Under the pieces are notes generated by a model, which saw only the letters and a program-made list of their open reading frames with translations, was not told the DNA's origin and did no database searches. From an uncultured Clostridia bacterium (lineage in GTDB: Bacteria; Bacillota; Clostridia; TANB77; CAG-508), in NCBI GenBank assembly GCA_947627295.1, contig CANQVJ010000001.1, forward strand, positions 62,001 through 126,000: a DNA stretch of 64,000 bases, written 5' to 3'. Every line of letters begins with the position of its first letter. The stretch's first letter is position 1. Position numbers and translations under genes: made by a program. Of the stretch, positions 1 to 10,164 are shown piece by piece.

Positions 1-29
1 CAAAATAGACAAAATTTTCTAAAAAACCA

Positions 30-58
30 TTGCAAAATTTTACGAAATTTGATATTAT
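30..58 (+). promoter_or_regulatory. Sigma-A-type promoter of the M60 peptidase gene
   Basis: TTGCAA at 30-35 and TATTAT at 53-58 are separated by 17 bp. About 145 bp of leader follow before the start codon at 205. No known riboswitch was recognised in the leader. Confidence 0.55.
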
Positions 59-204
59 ATATGTATTCAAAAGAAACAACTATTTTATATTGTATATTAA
101 TTGTATATCAAGTGAAGTGGCTGTTTTTTTGTTACGCAAATAATATGTGCGAACAAGATGTATAGCATCATCAAAAAAGAAAACACAAAAGGAGGAAAAA
201 GTAT

Positions 205-3200
205 ATGAAAAAAACATTAAAAATTGCATTTGTTGTATGCATAATATTTGCTATGCTTAGTGGGAACATTGCAGTAATAGCAAAAAGTTTGGAAGAGAAT
301 AAATCAGCTGAAATAACTGCTGCTCCACAAACTATAGGTCCAGTTCAAGAGCAATCTGAAGAAGCTGTTGAATCACCAACACCAGCAGCAACAAATGAAA
401 CAGAAGATGAACCAGTAGAAGGCGCAGAAAATGAAGCTGAAGCAAATTCTCAAACAATATCAGAATCAGCACCAGCACCAATATCAGAGCCAACACCAAG
501 TTCAACTTCAGATTTATTGGGAAGTTTAGAATTAAAATTAGACCTAAGATTTCCACAAAAGAAAATAGAAAATAGAGATGTAATGGTTAATTTAACTTCG
601 AAAGAATTAGAAATTACAGAACCAATTAAAGTATCAGATAAAGATATTGGTAAAGCTACTGAAAAACAAATCTATTACACATTTAACGATTTAACACCAG
701 GAACATATGAAATGACAATTACAGGAACAGGGTATTGTAGTTTTCCAGAAACACCTATTGAAGTTAAAGCAAACACTACAACTTTTTTGAATTTCGCAAA
801 TGGATATGATGCATCAGAAATAGATAATAAAGGAGATTCAGAAGAAGATTCAAAAAGCACAAAAATGGGTGCAGGTTTAGTATTACTTGGAGATGTTGAC
901 GGAAAATATGGAATTACACAAGAAGATGAAGATGTTATACAAAAAGAAATTGAATCAAATGGAAATAATACAAAATATGATTTAAATCAAGACGGTGTTG
1001 TAGACATTGTAGATTTATCTTATGTAGCAATAAATAAAGGTAAAGACATAAAAGTAGCAAAACCAAGGTGGATTACAAATTTACATTATGAGAGCATTAC
1101 TTCAAAACCATTAGAAAGTACTACATACTTTGAGGATAAAAATGACCCAACACTTACAAACAACATAACAGAAGTGCTACAAAACAATGATAAACATGTT
1201 ACATTACAACCAGTAGGAGGTGGAGATATTGCTCCAGAAAATCCTGTTGAAGTAGAAATTGAAATTGCAAACCAACAAGCAGAAACAGAAATAATCAATA
1301 TAGAACCTTCTGCAAATGCAGAAAATAATATAACTGACGGTGAATTTGAAATAGAAGGAACAAATGAGGCTGGAGAAAATGAAAAAGTTACATGTAAAAT
1401 AATAAATCCAGTTAAAAAAGAAGAACCATCACCAGAGGTAGCTCCAGTTAATGAATTAGGAGTTATTGAACTAGGAAAATATGCAGAAGAGCCAAGGGTT
1501 ATTTCAGATGTTCCAGCAAGAGAAGCACAAGCTAAAATAGAAAGCGACGGAAGCATTACAGTTGATTTTGGTAAGAAAATTGCAGTAAAAAGAGTTCTAA
1601 TTAAAGTTACAGGAACAAAGGGAAGTAAATTAGCAGATATAGCAAAAGTAGAATTCTTAAATGGTATGTCAGATAAAATTCCAGAACCACAATTAGGAAT
1701 ACCAGAATTAAGGAAAAAGGAAATAGATGATTTTGTTAATGAAGAAAGCATTACAATTAGGTGGGACAATGTACCAAATGTTACAGGTTACACAGTATTA
1801 GTTAGATCAGATTTAACAAATACAACAGAAGAACATAAAGTTGACGGACATGAATTAAAATTAGAAAACTTTGGTTCAGAATCAATTAAAGACCAAATAC
1901 AAAATCCAACAACAAAAGATTTCACAAAATACTATGTAAGCGTATATTCAACAAATGGTGAGTGGAAGAGTAAACCATGTGAAGAATACGCAGTTCAACC
2001 AAAACCTTCTGGACCACCACAAAAAGTTACAGGGGTTACAGCTACACCTGGATATAAACTAATAAAAGTATCTTGGAATAGTGATAGAAGAGCTTCAGAC
2101 TATGTTGTATATTATAGAAAGAAAGATGATACACAATGGATTCAATCTAGCCCTACAACAGACGGTAAAGAGTGGGAAGTTGGAGCTGACGGAAAACTTA
2201 CAGGAAAACAAGTAGATACAAAAATTGGTATAAAAGAAACAAGTTGGACAATTTCTGATTTAGAGAGTGGAACATACCAAGTAATGGTTACATCAAGAAA
2301 CTTGCGTGGTACTAGCCCTGAATCAGATACAGCCACAGCAACAACATTAGATGTTCAAGAAACAAAATTACCAAAATATAAACAAATAAACACATCAAAC
2401 GGAAAAGGTGAACTTACAAATGGAATAAAAGCAGCATGGTATCAACAAAATGGTGTTATACGTTCAATGAAAGATAGCCCACTTGATTTTGAAAAAGGGG
2501 AAGCAATTAAAAACCCAAGCAACAATTCATTAATATCAGCAAAAGGTATAGTAGATAACAGTTATAGTTCATATTTTGAATCTACTGATTGGGATGCTGG
2601 TGGATTCTACGACGGAAATGATAAATCATTAGTAATAGAATTTAATGAACCACACAAAATGAATTACATAACAGTAGCAAAAGTTCAAGGAAATGATGCA
2701 TTTGATTATGCAACATTACGTTACAGAGATTGTGATTCAAAATCTACAACATATAATCAACAACAAGTTAGAGTTCGTGCATCACAAGTAGCACTAAGAC
2801 GTGATGAAGATAATGCACCATACACAGCAATAAAGCTTGCAAAACCAATTACTACAGATAGATTAGTTATAGGTTTAGCAGACGGTGGTAGGTTCACAGT
2901 AGCTGAAATGGGATTCTATGAATATGACGAAATTGAAGATAAAATAAATGCACTATTTGCAGATTCAATGCATTTAACACTTGTAGATGATGTTTCTACA
3001 GATCAAGCAAAACAAGCAGCACACGCTAAAGTAAATGCAATTGAAGAAAGATTAAACAAACCAGATGCTAGTGGAGAAACAAACCCAGAATCAGAAAACC
3101 TTAAGAAAGAGTTAAAAACAGCTAGAGATTTAATCGACGGTGTAGCCCTAAGCAAAGTTACACAAATAAATAGTACAATGAGCTCATGGTATGATGCATA

Positions 3201-6168
3201 TTGTGCAGATAACAAAAAAGACATTGAATTTAGAGGAAGCTTAAATGCTTGGCAACCACTTGGAGTAGTTGGCCGTGGTGGAGAGGAAATAACAGTATAT
3301 GTAGGAAATCCATATAAAACAGTTGGAGAAAGCACAAGATTACAACTTGTTTACACACAATGGAGAGCAGAAGCTGGAAATTGGACAAAAACAGTAAAAG
3401 ACTTACAAGTAGGTCCAAACACAATAACATTACCAGACTTAATTTCTACAGATAGAGAACACGGTGGTTCACTATACATCAACTACACAGGTTTGAAAGA
3501 CGGAGAGCCAAACAGATATATTGATAGAGAATATGCTGTTAGAGTATCAGGCGGAACTGAAATTCCAGTATTAGACCTAAGTAAATATGAAGTTCCTGAT
3601 AAACAAAATTATGGTGGAGCACAAAGAGTTGCACTTACACAAACAGAAAGAGAAAACAGAATTAAAAAATATATTGACGAACTAGAAACAGTAGTAAATA
3701 ATATAGAAGAAAGACATGAAAAAGAGTGCAAAACATATGAAACAGAATATGGTATACAAGAGTACGGTACAGGAGATGATTGCTTACTTACAGCTACAGA
3801 AATTGTTATGGATGACATGATGTATTCAGTATCGTCAAAACAAATTTGGGACGGCCTAACAGAAAAAGGATATACAACTAAAGAGCAAAAAGTTAAAGGT
3901 TTAGAAGATTCATTAACAGCAATGGAAAATATGATGCAATTATTCTACAACCAAAAAGGTTTAAGCAAAGAAGAAAAGGCTACAGAATATGCACACTCGT
4001 TCCCTCGTTCTAGACAAAACATCAGATGCATGAGGATGACAGGTTCAGCTTTCATGTATGCAGGTGGTCAACACATAGGAATTCAATGGAACGAAGTAAA
4101 AGACCTATCAAAAGGTGTTCCATTTAATGTAGATGCACAAGGAAAACTATTAGACGACAATGGAAATTACTTCGGTTGGGGAATTGCACATGAAGTAGGA
4201 CATGTAATTAACCAACAAGCATATGTACATGGTGAAGTTACAAATAACTATTTCTCAATATTAGCTCAAACAGATAATACAAGAAATACAGTTAGATTTA
4301 AATATGACGATGTTTATAAGAAAGTAACATCAGCAAAAACAGGAAAAGCACAAAATGTATTTACACAACTAGGTTTATATTGGCAATTACATTTAGCTTA
4401 TGATAATGACGGATACAATTACAAAAAATATGAAACACAAAAAGATCAATTAGATAACTTAATATATGCTAGAATGGATACATATGCTAGAGATACAAGC
4501 AAAGCACCTAAGAAAGATATTCCATTAACAATCAATAAAGGTGAAACAGAAGATAACCTTATGAAACTAGCCTGTGCAGCAACGCAGAAAAATGTTCTAG
4601 ATTTCTTTAAAGCTTGGGGTATGGTACCAAGTGAAGAAACTGTAAAATATGCAGAACAATATGATAAAGAAACAAGAGCAATTCAATATGTAAATGATGA
4701 AGCTAGAAATTATAGGTTAGAAGGCGGAAGCACAATAGATACAAAAACTAGCACAGTTGAAATTCAATCAAGCATTACAAATGCAGAAAATGGAAGAATA
4801 GTTCAAAAAGAAAATCAACCTTCAAACGAAGTAGATATATCGTTAGGAATAAATGTTGGAGCAAACAATGATGCAAACGGAGTTTTAGGTTATGAAATAC
4901 TTAGAACATACGAAGAAAAAGATCCAGATAGTGAAGAACTTAAAGTAAGAAAAGTTACAAGACCAGTAGCATTTGTTGAAGCAAATGAAACTTCATATAA
5001 AGATATAATAAGTACAATAAACAACAGAGTATTCACATACACAGTAGTTGCTTATGACAAATATCTTAACAAAATAGCTGAAAAACAATTAGAACCTGTA
5101 AAAGTTTCACATGACGGAACAATTTCACACGAAGGTTGGGAAATAACTTCAAATACAGAATCAAGTTCAGATGTTGTTGTAAATAAGAAAAATGAAAAAG
5201 ATTATGCAGTTGACATTTCAGATGGAGAAAAAGTAATTCAAGGTGTAAATGCATTAATTAAAGATGATAACACTACAACATACACAGGAACAGTAAAAGA
5301 AGATAAAGAAAATAATCCAGAAGGATATGCTGAAATTACATTAGAACTACCAGAAGTTAAAAAACTAGTAGGACTAAGATATACAGCAGATAATCAAATT
5401 GAAGACGATTATGAAATACAAGTTAGTCAAAACGGAACTGATTGGACAACAGTTAAATCTAGAAAAGCAACAGTAGCAAGTAATATAGGAAACTTCTTTA
5501 AAACAATAACAGGTCAAAAAGAAGCATACAACGGTTCAGAAACATTATACTTTACAAAAGTAGACGAACAAGGAAACAATGAAATAACAAATTATGATTA
5601 TGATTGTTCATATGTAAAATTCATAATACATAATTCTCAAATTTCATTAAAGAAATTAGATTTACTTGGTCAAACAGGAGACAATGTTGATTTTGAAGCT
5701 GAAAATGCAGTCGGAATCAATCAAAACGAATATGTATATGACGAATCTCAAGGATACAAAATAGAACCAGATTCAATAGTTGTTAGAGGACAATACAAAG
5801 GAAATCCAGCATACAATATTGTAATGCTTTGGTATCAACCAGAAGGATCTGATACATGGGAAGCAGTATCTGGAAATCAAATAATAATGGCAGACGATCC
5901 AGGAAAAGCAGATTTAGGTGAAGTAGTTGGAGATCCATGGGTATATGTAATAGATAAAAAATTACTAAATGATGAATTTAAACCTACTGATGAAGATAAT
6001 CCTCATTATGAGAAAATAAAGAGCGGTAAAGGAAAACTTAGAGCAGAGTTATACCGTGTAGATAATGCAGAAACATTAGAAGGAGAAAGAATTGTTAGTG
6101 ACACTCTAGAATTAGATATACCGGATAATTTACCAACATTAAACTTAACAAACGATTATCAAAAATAG
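205..6168 (+). CDS. Secreted M60-like (enhancin/mucinase-type) metallopeptidase with dockerin and Fn3 domains
   Basis: This 1987-residue protein is exported: residues 1-26 form a signal peptide (MKKTLKIAFVVCIIFAMLSG). A Glu/Pro/Thr-rich linker follows to about residue 105. Near residues 227-275 are two dockerin-type calcium loops, LGDVDGKYGITQEDE and DLNQDGVVDIVDLSYVA. Fibronectin type III-like segments lie around residues 500-720, and a discoidin-like (F5/8 or NPCBM) module around 740-920. The catalytic motif HEVGH is at about residue 1329 with a downstream Glu in VHGE, matching the HExxH...E signature of M60-like gluzincins. A second discoidin-like region is near 1680-1850. M60 enzymes of gut bacteria typically cleave mucin-type glycoproteins; that substrate is inferred. 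GGAGG sits before the ATG. A cohesin-like partner gene follows. Confidence 0.85.
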   Translation: MKKTLKIAFVVCIIFAMLSGNIAVIAKSLEENKSAEITAAPQTIGPVQEQSEEAVESPTPAATNETEDEPVEGAENEAEANSQTISESAPAPISEPTPSSTSDLLGSLELKLDLRFPQKKIENRDVMVNLTSKELEITEPIKVSDKDIGKATEKQIYYTFNDLTPGTYEMTITGTGYCSFPETPIEVKANTTTFLNFANGYDASEIDNKGDSEEDSKSTKMGAGLVLLGDVDGKYGITQEDEDVIQKEIESNGNNTKYDLNQDGVVDIVDLSYVAINKGKDIKVAKPRWITNLHYESITSKPLESTTYFEDKNDPTLTNNITEVLQNNDKHVTLQPVGGGDIAPENPVEVEIEIANQQAETEIINIEPSANAENNITDGEFEIEGTNEAGENEKVTCKIINPVKKEEPSPEVAPVNELGVIELGKYAEEPRVISDVPAREAQAKIESDGSITVDFGKKIAVKRVLIKVTGTKGSKLADIAKVEFLNGMSDKIPEPQLGIPELRKKEIDDFVNEESITIRWDNVPNVTGYTVLVRSDLTNTTEEHKVDGHELKLENFGSESIKDQIQNPTTKDFTKYYVSVYSTNGEWKSKPCEEYAVQPKPSGPPQKVTGVTATPGYKLIKVSWNSDRRASDYVVYYRKKDDTQWIQSSPTTDGKEWEVGADGKLTGKQVDTKIGIKETSWTISDLESGTYQVMVTSRNLRGTSPESDTATATTLDVQETKLPKYKQINTSNGKGELTNGIKAAWYQQNGVIRSMKDSPLDFEKGEAIKNPSNNSLISAKGIVDNSYSSYFESTDWDAGGFYDGNDKSLVIEFNEPHKMNYITVAKVQGNDAFDYATLRYRDCDSKSTTYNQQQVRVRASQVALRRDEDNAPYTAIKLAKPITTDRLVIGLADGGRFTVAEMGFYEYDEIEDKINALFADSMHLTLVDDVSTDQAKQAAHAKVNAIEERLNKPDASGETNPESENLKKELKTARDLIDGVALSKVTQINSTMSSWYDAYCADNKKDIEFRGSLNAWQPLGVVGRGGEEITVYVGNPYKTVGESTRLQLVYTQWRAEAGNWTKTVKDLQVGPNTITLPDLISTDREHGGSLYINYTGLKDGEPNRYIDREYAVRVSGGTEIPVLDLSKYEVPDKQNYGGAQRVALTQTERENRIKKYIDELETVVNNIEERHEKECKTYETEYGIQEYGTGDDCLLTATEIVMDDMMYSVSSKQIWDGLTEKGYTTKEQKVKGLEDSLTAMENMMQLFYNQKGLSKEEKATEYAHSFPRSRQNIRCMRMTGSAFMYAGGQHIGIQWNEVKDLSKGVPFNVDAQGKLLDDNGNYFGWGIAHEVGHVINQQAYVHGEVTNNYFSILAQTDNTRNTVRFKYDDVYKKVTSAKTGKAQNVFTQLGLYWQLHLAYDNDGYNYKKYETQKDQLDNLIYARMDTYARDTSKAPKKDIPLTINKGETEDNLMKLACAATQKNVLDFFKAWGMVPSEETVKYAEQYDKETRAIQYVNDEARNYRLEGGSTIDTKTSTVEIQSSITNAENGRIVQKENQPSNEVDISLGINVGANNDANGVLGYEILRTYEEKDPDSEELKVRKVTRPVAFVEANETSYKDIISTINNRVFTYTVVAYDKYLNKIAEKQLEPVKVSHDGTISHEGWEITSNTESSSDVVVNKKNEKDYAVDISDGEKVIQGVNALIKDDNTTTYTGTVKEDKENNPEGYAEITLELPEVKKLVGLRYTADNQIEDDYEIQVSQNGTDWTTVKSRKATVASNIGNFFKTITGQKEAYNGSETLYFTKVDEQGNNEITNYDYDCSYVKFIIHNSQISLKKLDLLGQTGDNVDFEAENAVGINQNEYVYDESQGYKIEPDSIVVRGQYKGNPAYNIVMLWYQPEGSDTWEAVSGNQIIMADDPGKADLGEVVGDPWVYVIDKKLLNDEFKPTDEDNPHYEKIKSGKGKLRAELYRVDNAETLEGERIVSDTLELDIPDNLPTLNLTNDYQK

Positions 6169-6176
6169 CAAATAAA

Positions 6177-6216
6177 TCCAAGGTATGTGGTGCCAAAATC
6201 ATCGCATACCCTTGGA
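6177..6216 (+). other. Intergenic hairpin between the dockerin and anchor genes
   Basis: TCCAAGGTATG at 6177-6187 pairs with CATACCCTTGGA at 6205-6216 with one bulged C. There is no T-tract, so it is not a classical terminator. It could set relative expression of the two genes by mRNA processing or stability. Confidence 0.5.
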
Positions 6217-6238
6217 AATAAGGAAAAGGAGGAGCAAA

Positions 6239-7663
6239 ATGAATAAAAGGAAGATATTAATAATAGCAGCTATAGTGGCTATAATATCAATAGTAGGCAT
6301 AGTATTAGCAACAGATCCTGCACCAATATCTGCTGAAGAAGAAATATTAGAATCTACAGTTCGTTTAGAAAAAGATGAAAATGACCCAACAAAAATAAAT
6401 ACATATTTGAAAATGAAAGATACAGCAAGTGTAGCAAGTTTTCAAATAGGGTTAGAAGTAGATATGGCAGATTGTTATGATTCAGAATTTGATTGGTCAA
6501 CAGGAGATTTAAAAGATAAACCATCATTATTAAAACATCCAACACAAATTACTGAAATGGCTAAAAATGAACAAACAGGAAATATTGCTGAAAGAATAAA
6601 TTTATACTATGTTGGAACAGAAGACCATAATATATTGGACGGAGATTATGATCCAAAAGAAATAAAAATTGGAACAATAAACATAGTTCCACATAAAGAT
6701 GAAAGTGGTCAAGAAGTTGAACTAAGAACTTCAAATGTTGCAATTGGACCAATTGCAGACTTTTCAAAAACAGTTTCATTATCACATGATGTAGACCCAA
6801 TAGTTGTAAATGAAAGTCAAAGAATAAATATAAAAATAACACAAAAAGTTGCACCAACAGCAGAGAGTATAAATGTAAGTAATGAAACTAAAAAAGTTAT
6901 TGCAGAATTTGAATTAAATAATGATTCAGAATCAGCAGAAAAAATAACTGTTGAATTGGTAAATGAACAAGGTGAGGTTGTTAAGACACAAGACCTAGAA
7001 GATATGCAATCAGGATATAAAACAGTAGAATTTTCAGATGTAGAACCAGGAAAATATACAGTAAAAGTTAGAGGTACATATGAAACTCAAGACGGAACAA
7101 GACATGAAGATGAGGCAATAAAAACTTCAGCAGGAGAAGAATTAGAATCTCCACAAATAGAAGTAGTTGATACAGATGTTCCACCACCAAGTGAAGAGCC
7201 AAGCAGTGAACCTTCAGTTGAACCTAGCGAAGAGCCTTCAACTGAACCAAGTGTAGAGCCAAGCGAGGAACCTTCTACAGAGCCAAGTGCTGAGCCTTCA
7301 GTTGAACCAAGTGAAGAACCTTCAACAGAACCAAGCACAGAGCCTTCAGTTGAACCAAGTAGTGAACCTTCTGAAGAGCCTAGCGCAGAACCTTCAGCTG
7401 AGCCAACTGAAACTCCAACAGGAGAAGTGCCAAGCACAGCACCAGGTCAAGATGAAGGTAATCCAAATGGAGGAAGTTCTGATACAGGTTCAGAAGAAAC
7501 AGGTAAAGAAGATCCAGAAGAACAAAACAAAAATCCAATTCAAAAATTAGTAGATAGTTTTAAAACAGGAGCAAATCGCTCAATAGCATTTGCAGTAATT
7601 GCATTAGTAATCTTAGTTGCAATAGCTATAACAGTTTACAAACTTCGTAAAAAAACTAAGTAA
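6239..7663 (+). CDS. Membrane-anchored surface protein, possible cohesin-like domain plus Ser-Glu-Pro repeat stalk
   Basis: The 474-residue protein starts at the ATG at 6239, which has AAGGAGGAGC just upstream; an upstream in-frame start lies inside a hairpin and is unlikely. Residues 1-25 are a hydrophobic signal or signal-anchor. Residues about 35-180 look like an all-beta binding domain with cohesin-like features ([12 protein letters not shown] and KIGTINIVP), followed by a second beta domain to about residue 300. A stalk of degenerate [12 protein letters not shown] repeats runs from about residue 315 to 400. The C-terminus has one membrane helix ([20 protein letters not shown]) and a basic tail, with no LPXTG motif. 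The gene directly follows the dockerin-bearing peptidase, so a cohesin role is plausible but unproven. It ends at a strong terminator. Confidence 0.7.
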   Translation: MNKRKILIIAAIVAIISIVGIVLATDPAPISAEEEILESTVRLEKDENDPTKINTYLKMKDTASVASFQIGLEVDMADCYDSEFDWSTGDLKDKPSLLKHPTQITEMAKNEQTGNIAERINLYYVGTEDHNILDGDYDPKEIKIGTINIVPHKDESGQEVELRTSNVAIGPIADFSKTVSLSHDVDPIVVNESQRINIKITQKVAPTAESINVSNETKKVIAEFELNNDSESAEKITVELVNEQGEVVKTQDLEDMQSGYKTVEFSDVEPGKYTVKVRGTYETQDGTRHEDEAIKTSAGEELESPQIEVVDTDVPPPSEEPSSEPSVEPSEEPSTEPSVEPSEEPSTEPSAEPSVEPSEEPSTEPSTEPSVEPSSEPSEEPSAEPSAEPTETPTGEVPSTAPGQDEGNPNGGSSDTGSEETGKEDPEEQNKNPIQKLVDSFKTGANRSIAFAVIALVILVAIAITVYKLRKKTK

Positions 7664-7679
7664 CAAAATTTAAAACTAG

Positions 7680-7710
7680 GCTCCGGCTAAATGCCGGAGC
7701 AATTTTTTTT
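7680..7710 (+). terminator. Rho-independent terminator
   Basis: GCTCCGGC at 7680-7687, loop TAAAT, GCCGGAGC at 7693-7700, then AATTTTTTTT. It is a perfect 8-bp GC-rich stem with a T-run, closing the peptidase/anchor unit. Confidence 0.95.
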
Positions 7711-7848
7711 GCCAATTTTCACAAAAACAAATTTTAACAAAAAATTTAAAGAATTATTTACCAGAATAATTTTTTTGAAAATGCAAATGATAGTATTAGA
7801 AAAACATAGTTTTTCTTAAAAAAGTTAATATTAACGGAGGTGAAAAAC

Positions 7849-8046
7849 ATGGCAAGAAACAGCAATAGAAAATTAGTACCTGAAGCTATAGACGCATTAG
7901 ATAAATTTAAGTACGAAGTAGCTAGTGAAGTTGGTGTAAACCTAAAAGACGGTTATAATGGTGATATTTCAGCTAAAGATGCAGGTAGAGTAGGTGGACA
8001 AATGGTTAAGAAAATGATAGAACAAGCTGAACACAATATGAAATAA
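7849..8046 (+). CDS. Alpha/beta-type small acid-soluble spore protein
   Basis: This 65-residue protein matches the SASP family that coats and protects DNA in dormant endospores. The first conserved block is KFKYEVASEVGV, which contains the germination-protease cleavage site (EVASE). The second is GDISAKDAGRVGGQMVKKMI. The ATG at 7849 is preferred because GGAGG at 7836-7840 lies 8 nt upstream; the GTG at 7840 would overlap that site. It is monocistronic with its own terminator, as usual for ssp genes, and is presumably transcribed in the forespore. It is direct evidence that the organism can sporulate. Confidence 0.93.
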   Translation: MARNSNRKLVPEAIDALDKFKYEVASEVGVNLKDGYNGDISAKDAGRVGGQMVKKMIEQAEHNMK

Positions 8047-8079
8047 TTTATTTCATAGCATAATTTAAAACGATAGTAA

Positions 8080-8128
8080 AAAACTAGATTTTGCTTTTAT
8101 ATACATAAAAGTAGTAGTCTAGTTTTTT
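8080..8128 (+). terminator. Terminator of the spore protein gene
   Basis: AAAACTAGA at 8080-8088 pairs with TCTAGTTTT at 8118-8126, with an inner stem CTTTTAT/ATAAAAG, and a T-run to 8128. Confidence 0.8.
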
Positions 8129-8185
8129 GCTATATTACAAACATATTACAAAAATATGAAAATATGATTACAACGACAAAAATCA

Positions 8186-8214
8186 TTGATTTTCGACTTC
8201 GTTTGCGTTAAAAT
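8186..8214 (+). promoter_or_regulatory. Promoter of the Tad-like pilus operon
   Basis: TTGATT at 8186-8191, a 17-bp spacer, and TAAAAT at 8209-8214, followed by the GGGAGG ribosome site of the first pilus gene. Confidence 0.6.
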
Positions 8215-8263
8215 AAAATAGACGATATATTGAATAATTATAAAACAAGGGAGGAATTTGAAA

Positions 8264-9391
8264 ATGACATCAAATCCAATGCAAAGAAAATCTAGAATAT
8301 CATTTTTAGTAGGAATGGTAGTAACATTACTAATAATGGGAATAGTCACTGGAGTATTATATTCATCAATGACAAAAACAATAAAAGGTCTACAAGACGA
8401 ATTAGCACATCAAGAAAAATCAGTACTTGTATTCACACAAGATGTAAAATCAGGTCAGGTAATAGATCCTGAAACAATGTTGCAAACAGAAAAAATAGAC
8501 GACCGCCAAATACCTTCAACAGCTACATCTGATGCAAGTTTGGTTGCAGATTATACACTTACAGATAAAACAGGAAATGCAATAACATTTAGCAGTTCAG
8601 CAAATGGAGAAATGGAATATACATATAACGACGGAACTGGTTCACCAAAGAAATTGCAATTAGCAGATGCAACTGATGCAGAAGGAAATAAAATGTTTTT
8701 CTATGAAGAAAATGGTGAAACAAAATATGTTGAAACAGGTAGAGATCCATTAATTGCAAAAGTAGATATAAAAGCAAAAACAGTATTTTCATTTGATATA
8801 GTTGCAAGAGGTGCAGATACTCTTACAAATGATGCAAGGTGGCAAGAATATAATATGGTAACATTACCTAGTGAATTGATTTCTGGAGATGTTGTAGATA
8901 TTAGGCTACAACTACCAACAGGCGAGGATTTCATAGTATTACCTAAGAAAAAAGTTCTTTTCCCTGGAACAGAAGATGAAGGAGAAGCTCCAACTTCAAT
9001 TACAGATGTAATTAAATTGTCAGTTAATGAAGCAGAAATGCTTACAATGAGCAGTGCCATAGTTGATTCATACCAAATAATTGGTTCAAAACTATATGCA
9101 GTAAAATATACAGAACCAGGAATTCAAGATGCAGCAACAGGTACATATTCACCTAGTGGTAAGACAATCGATTTAATTACAAAAGACCCTAACATCGTAG
9201 ATAGAGCAAAAGCAGAATTAAGAAATAGAATAGATAATGCAAGCTCAAATCAATTGAGAGAAGATTATATAAATGCAGCAATTACAGATTCAGGAATTGA
9301 AGGACAAGAAAATGTTAAAACAAAACAACAAGAAAGTATTACAAAATCACAAACAACAAGGCAAACATATTTAGAGGGATTAGGCGGATAA
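8264..9391 (+). CDS. CpaB/RcpC-like pilus assembly protein with SAF domain
   Basis: The 375-residue protein has one N-terminal membrane segment (about residues 12-33) and a region typical of the SAF fold found in CpaB/RcpC (VLVFTQDVKSGQVIDPETM, about residues 50-70). The rest lies outside the membrane. CpaB proteins are periplasmic or extracytoplasmic assembly factors of Flp/Tad pili. The ATG at 8264 is chosen because GGGAGG lies 9 nt upstream; an in-frame TTG at 8258 is too close to it. The gene opens the pilus locus, and TadZ-like and TadA genes follow on the same strand. Confidence 0.75.
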   Translation: MTSNPMQRKSRISFLVGMVVTLLIMGIVTGVLYSSMTKTIKGLQDELAHQEKSVLVFTQDVKSGQVIDPETMLQTEKIDDRQIPSTATSDASLVADYTLTDKTGNAITFSSSANGEMEYTYNDGTGSPKKLQLADATDAEGNKMFFYEENGETKYVETGRDPLIAKVDIKAKTVFSFDIVARGADTLTNDARWQEYNMVTLPSELISGDVVDIRLQLPTGEDFIVLPKKKVLFPGTEDEGEAPTSITDVIKLSVNEAEMLTMSSAIVDSYQIIGSKLYAVKYTEPGIQDAATGTYSPSGKTIDLITKDPNIVDRAKAELRNRIDNASSNQLREDYINAAITDSGIEGQENVKTKQQESITKSQTTRQTYLEGLGG

Positions 9392-9462
9392 ATCATAAAA
9401 CCAAAGAACAAAACATATTATGCATTAAGAGAAAAAACCAACCAAGGGAGTGAAAAATACAT

Positions 9463-10161
9463 ATGAAAAAAATAGGTTTCATAGGAGCATATGATAAAAC
9501 AGATATGGTAGTCTATGTAGGAAAAATACTTACAACATTAAAACAAAAAGTATTAATAGTAGACTCAACACTTAATCAAAAAGCAAAATATATTGTGCCA
9601 GTTATAAACCCAACTACAACATATATAACAGAATATGAAGAAATGGATGTAGCAGTTGGATTCAGTGATATGGAAGAAATAAAAAGATACCTTGGCTTGC
9701 CGCAAGGCAAAGCCTTGGAATATGACTATGTATTAATAGATGTAGATAATATTAAACATTTTAATTCGTTTGAATTACAATTTGCTGAAAAAAATTATTT
9801 TGTAACATCATTTGATATGTTCTCACTAAAAAAAGGCTTAGAAGTATTAATCGAATTGCAAGAAACAGTAAGTCTTACAAAAGTAATTTTTGCTAAAGAT
9901 ATTTTAAAAGAAGACGATGATTACCTTAACTTCCTAGCTCGTGATTTTAAAGTAATATGGAATGAATATAGGGTATATTTCCCAATGGATATGGCAGACT
10001 TCAGTGCAATAGCTGAAAACCAGCGTTTAGCAAAAGTTAAATTTAGAAAATTAAGTATAGCATATAAAGAAGGACTAGCATATTTGACTAGTGATATGTA
10101 CAAAGATGTTAGTGAAGCAGAAGTTAGAAAAGCTATAAAAATTATAGAAAAAGGAGCATAG
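9463..10161 (+). CDS. TadZ/MinD-like protein lacking a P-loop
   Basis: The 232-residue protein begins MKKIGFIGAYDKTDMVVYVG, where MinD/ParA proteins carry KGGVGKT, but no GKT/GKS is present. It then has a strand ending VLIVDSTLN, like the second strand of a deviant Walker fold, and YDYVLIDVDNI in the Walker B position. I read it as a degenerate ParA/MinD relative (TadZ-like) that may bind nucleotide poorly or not at all. It lies 3 bp upstream of a second ParA-like gene that keeps a P-loop, so the two may act as a pair, perhaps localising the pilus machine. Function is inferred from fold and context. Confidence 0.6.
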   Translation: MKKIGFIGAYDKTDMVVYVGKILTTLKQKVLIVDSTLNQKAKYIVPVINPTTTYITEYEEMDVAVGFSDMEEIKRYLGLPQGKALEYDYVLIDVDNIKHFNSFELQFAEKNYFVTSFDMFSLKKGLEVLIELQETVSLTKVIFAKDILKEDDDYLNFLARDFKVIWNEYRVYFPMDMADFSAIAENQRLAKVKFRKLSIAYKEGLAYLTSDMYKDVSEAEVRKAIKIIEKGA

Positions 10162-10164
10162 AAA

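Noticed and set aside
1..204. Riboswitch in the leader of the M60 gene
   Set aside because: No conserved core of a known class could be found; only a promoter and ribosome site are supported.
7087..7437. A Gly/Ser-rich minus-strand frame of 116 codons
   Set aside because: It is the antisense shadow of the Ser-Glu-Pro repeats of the surface protein.
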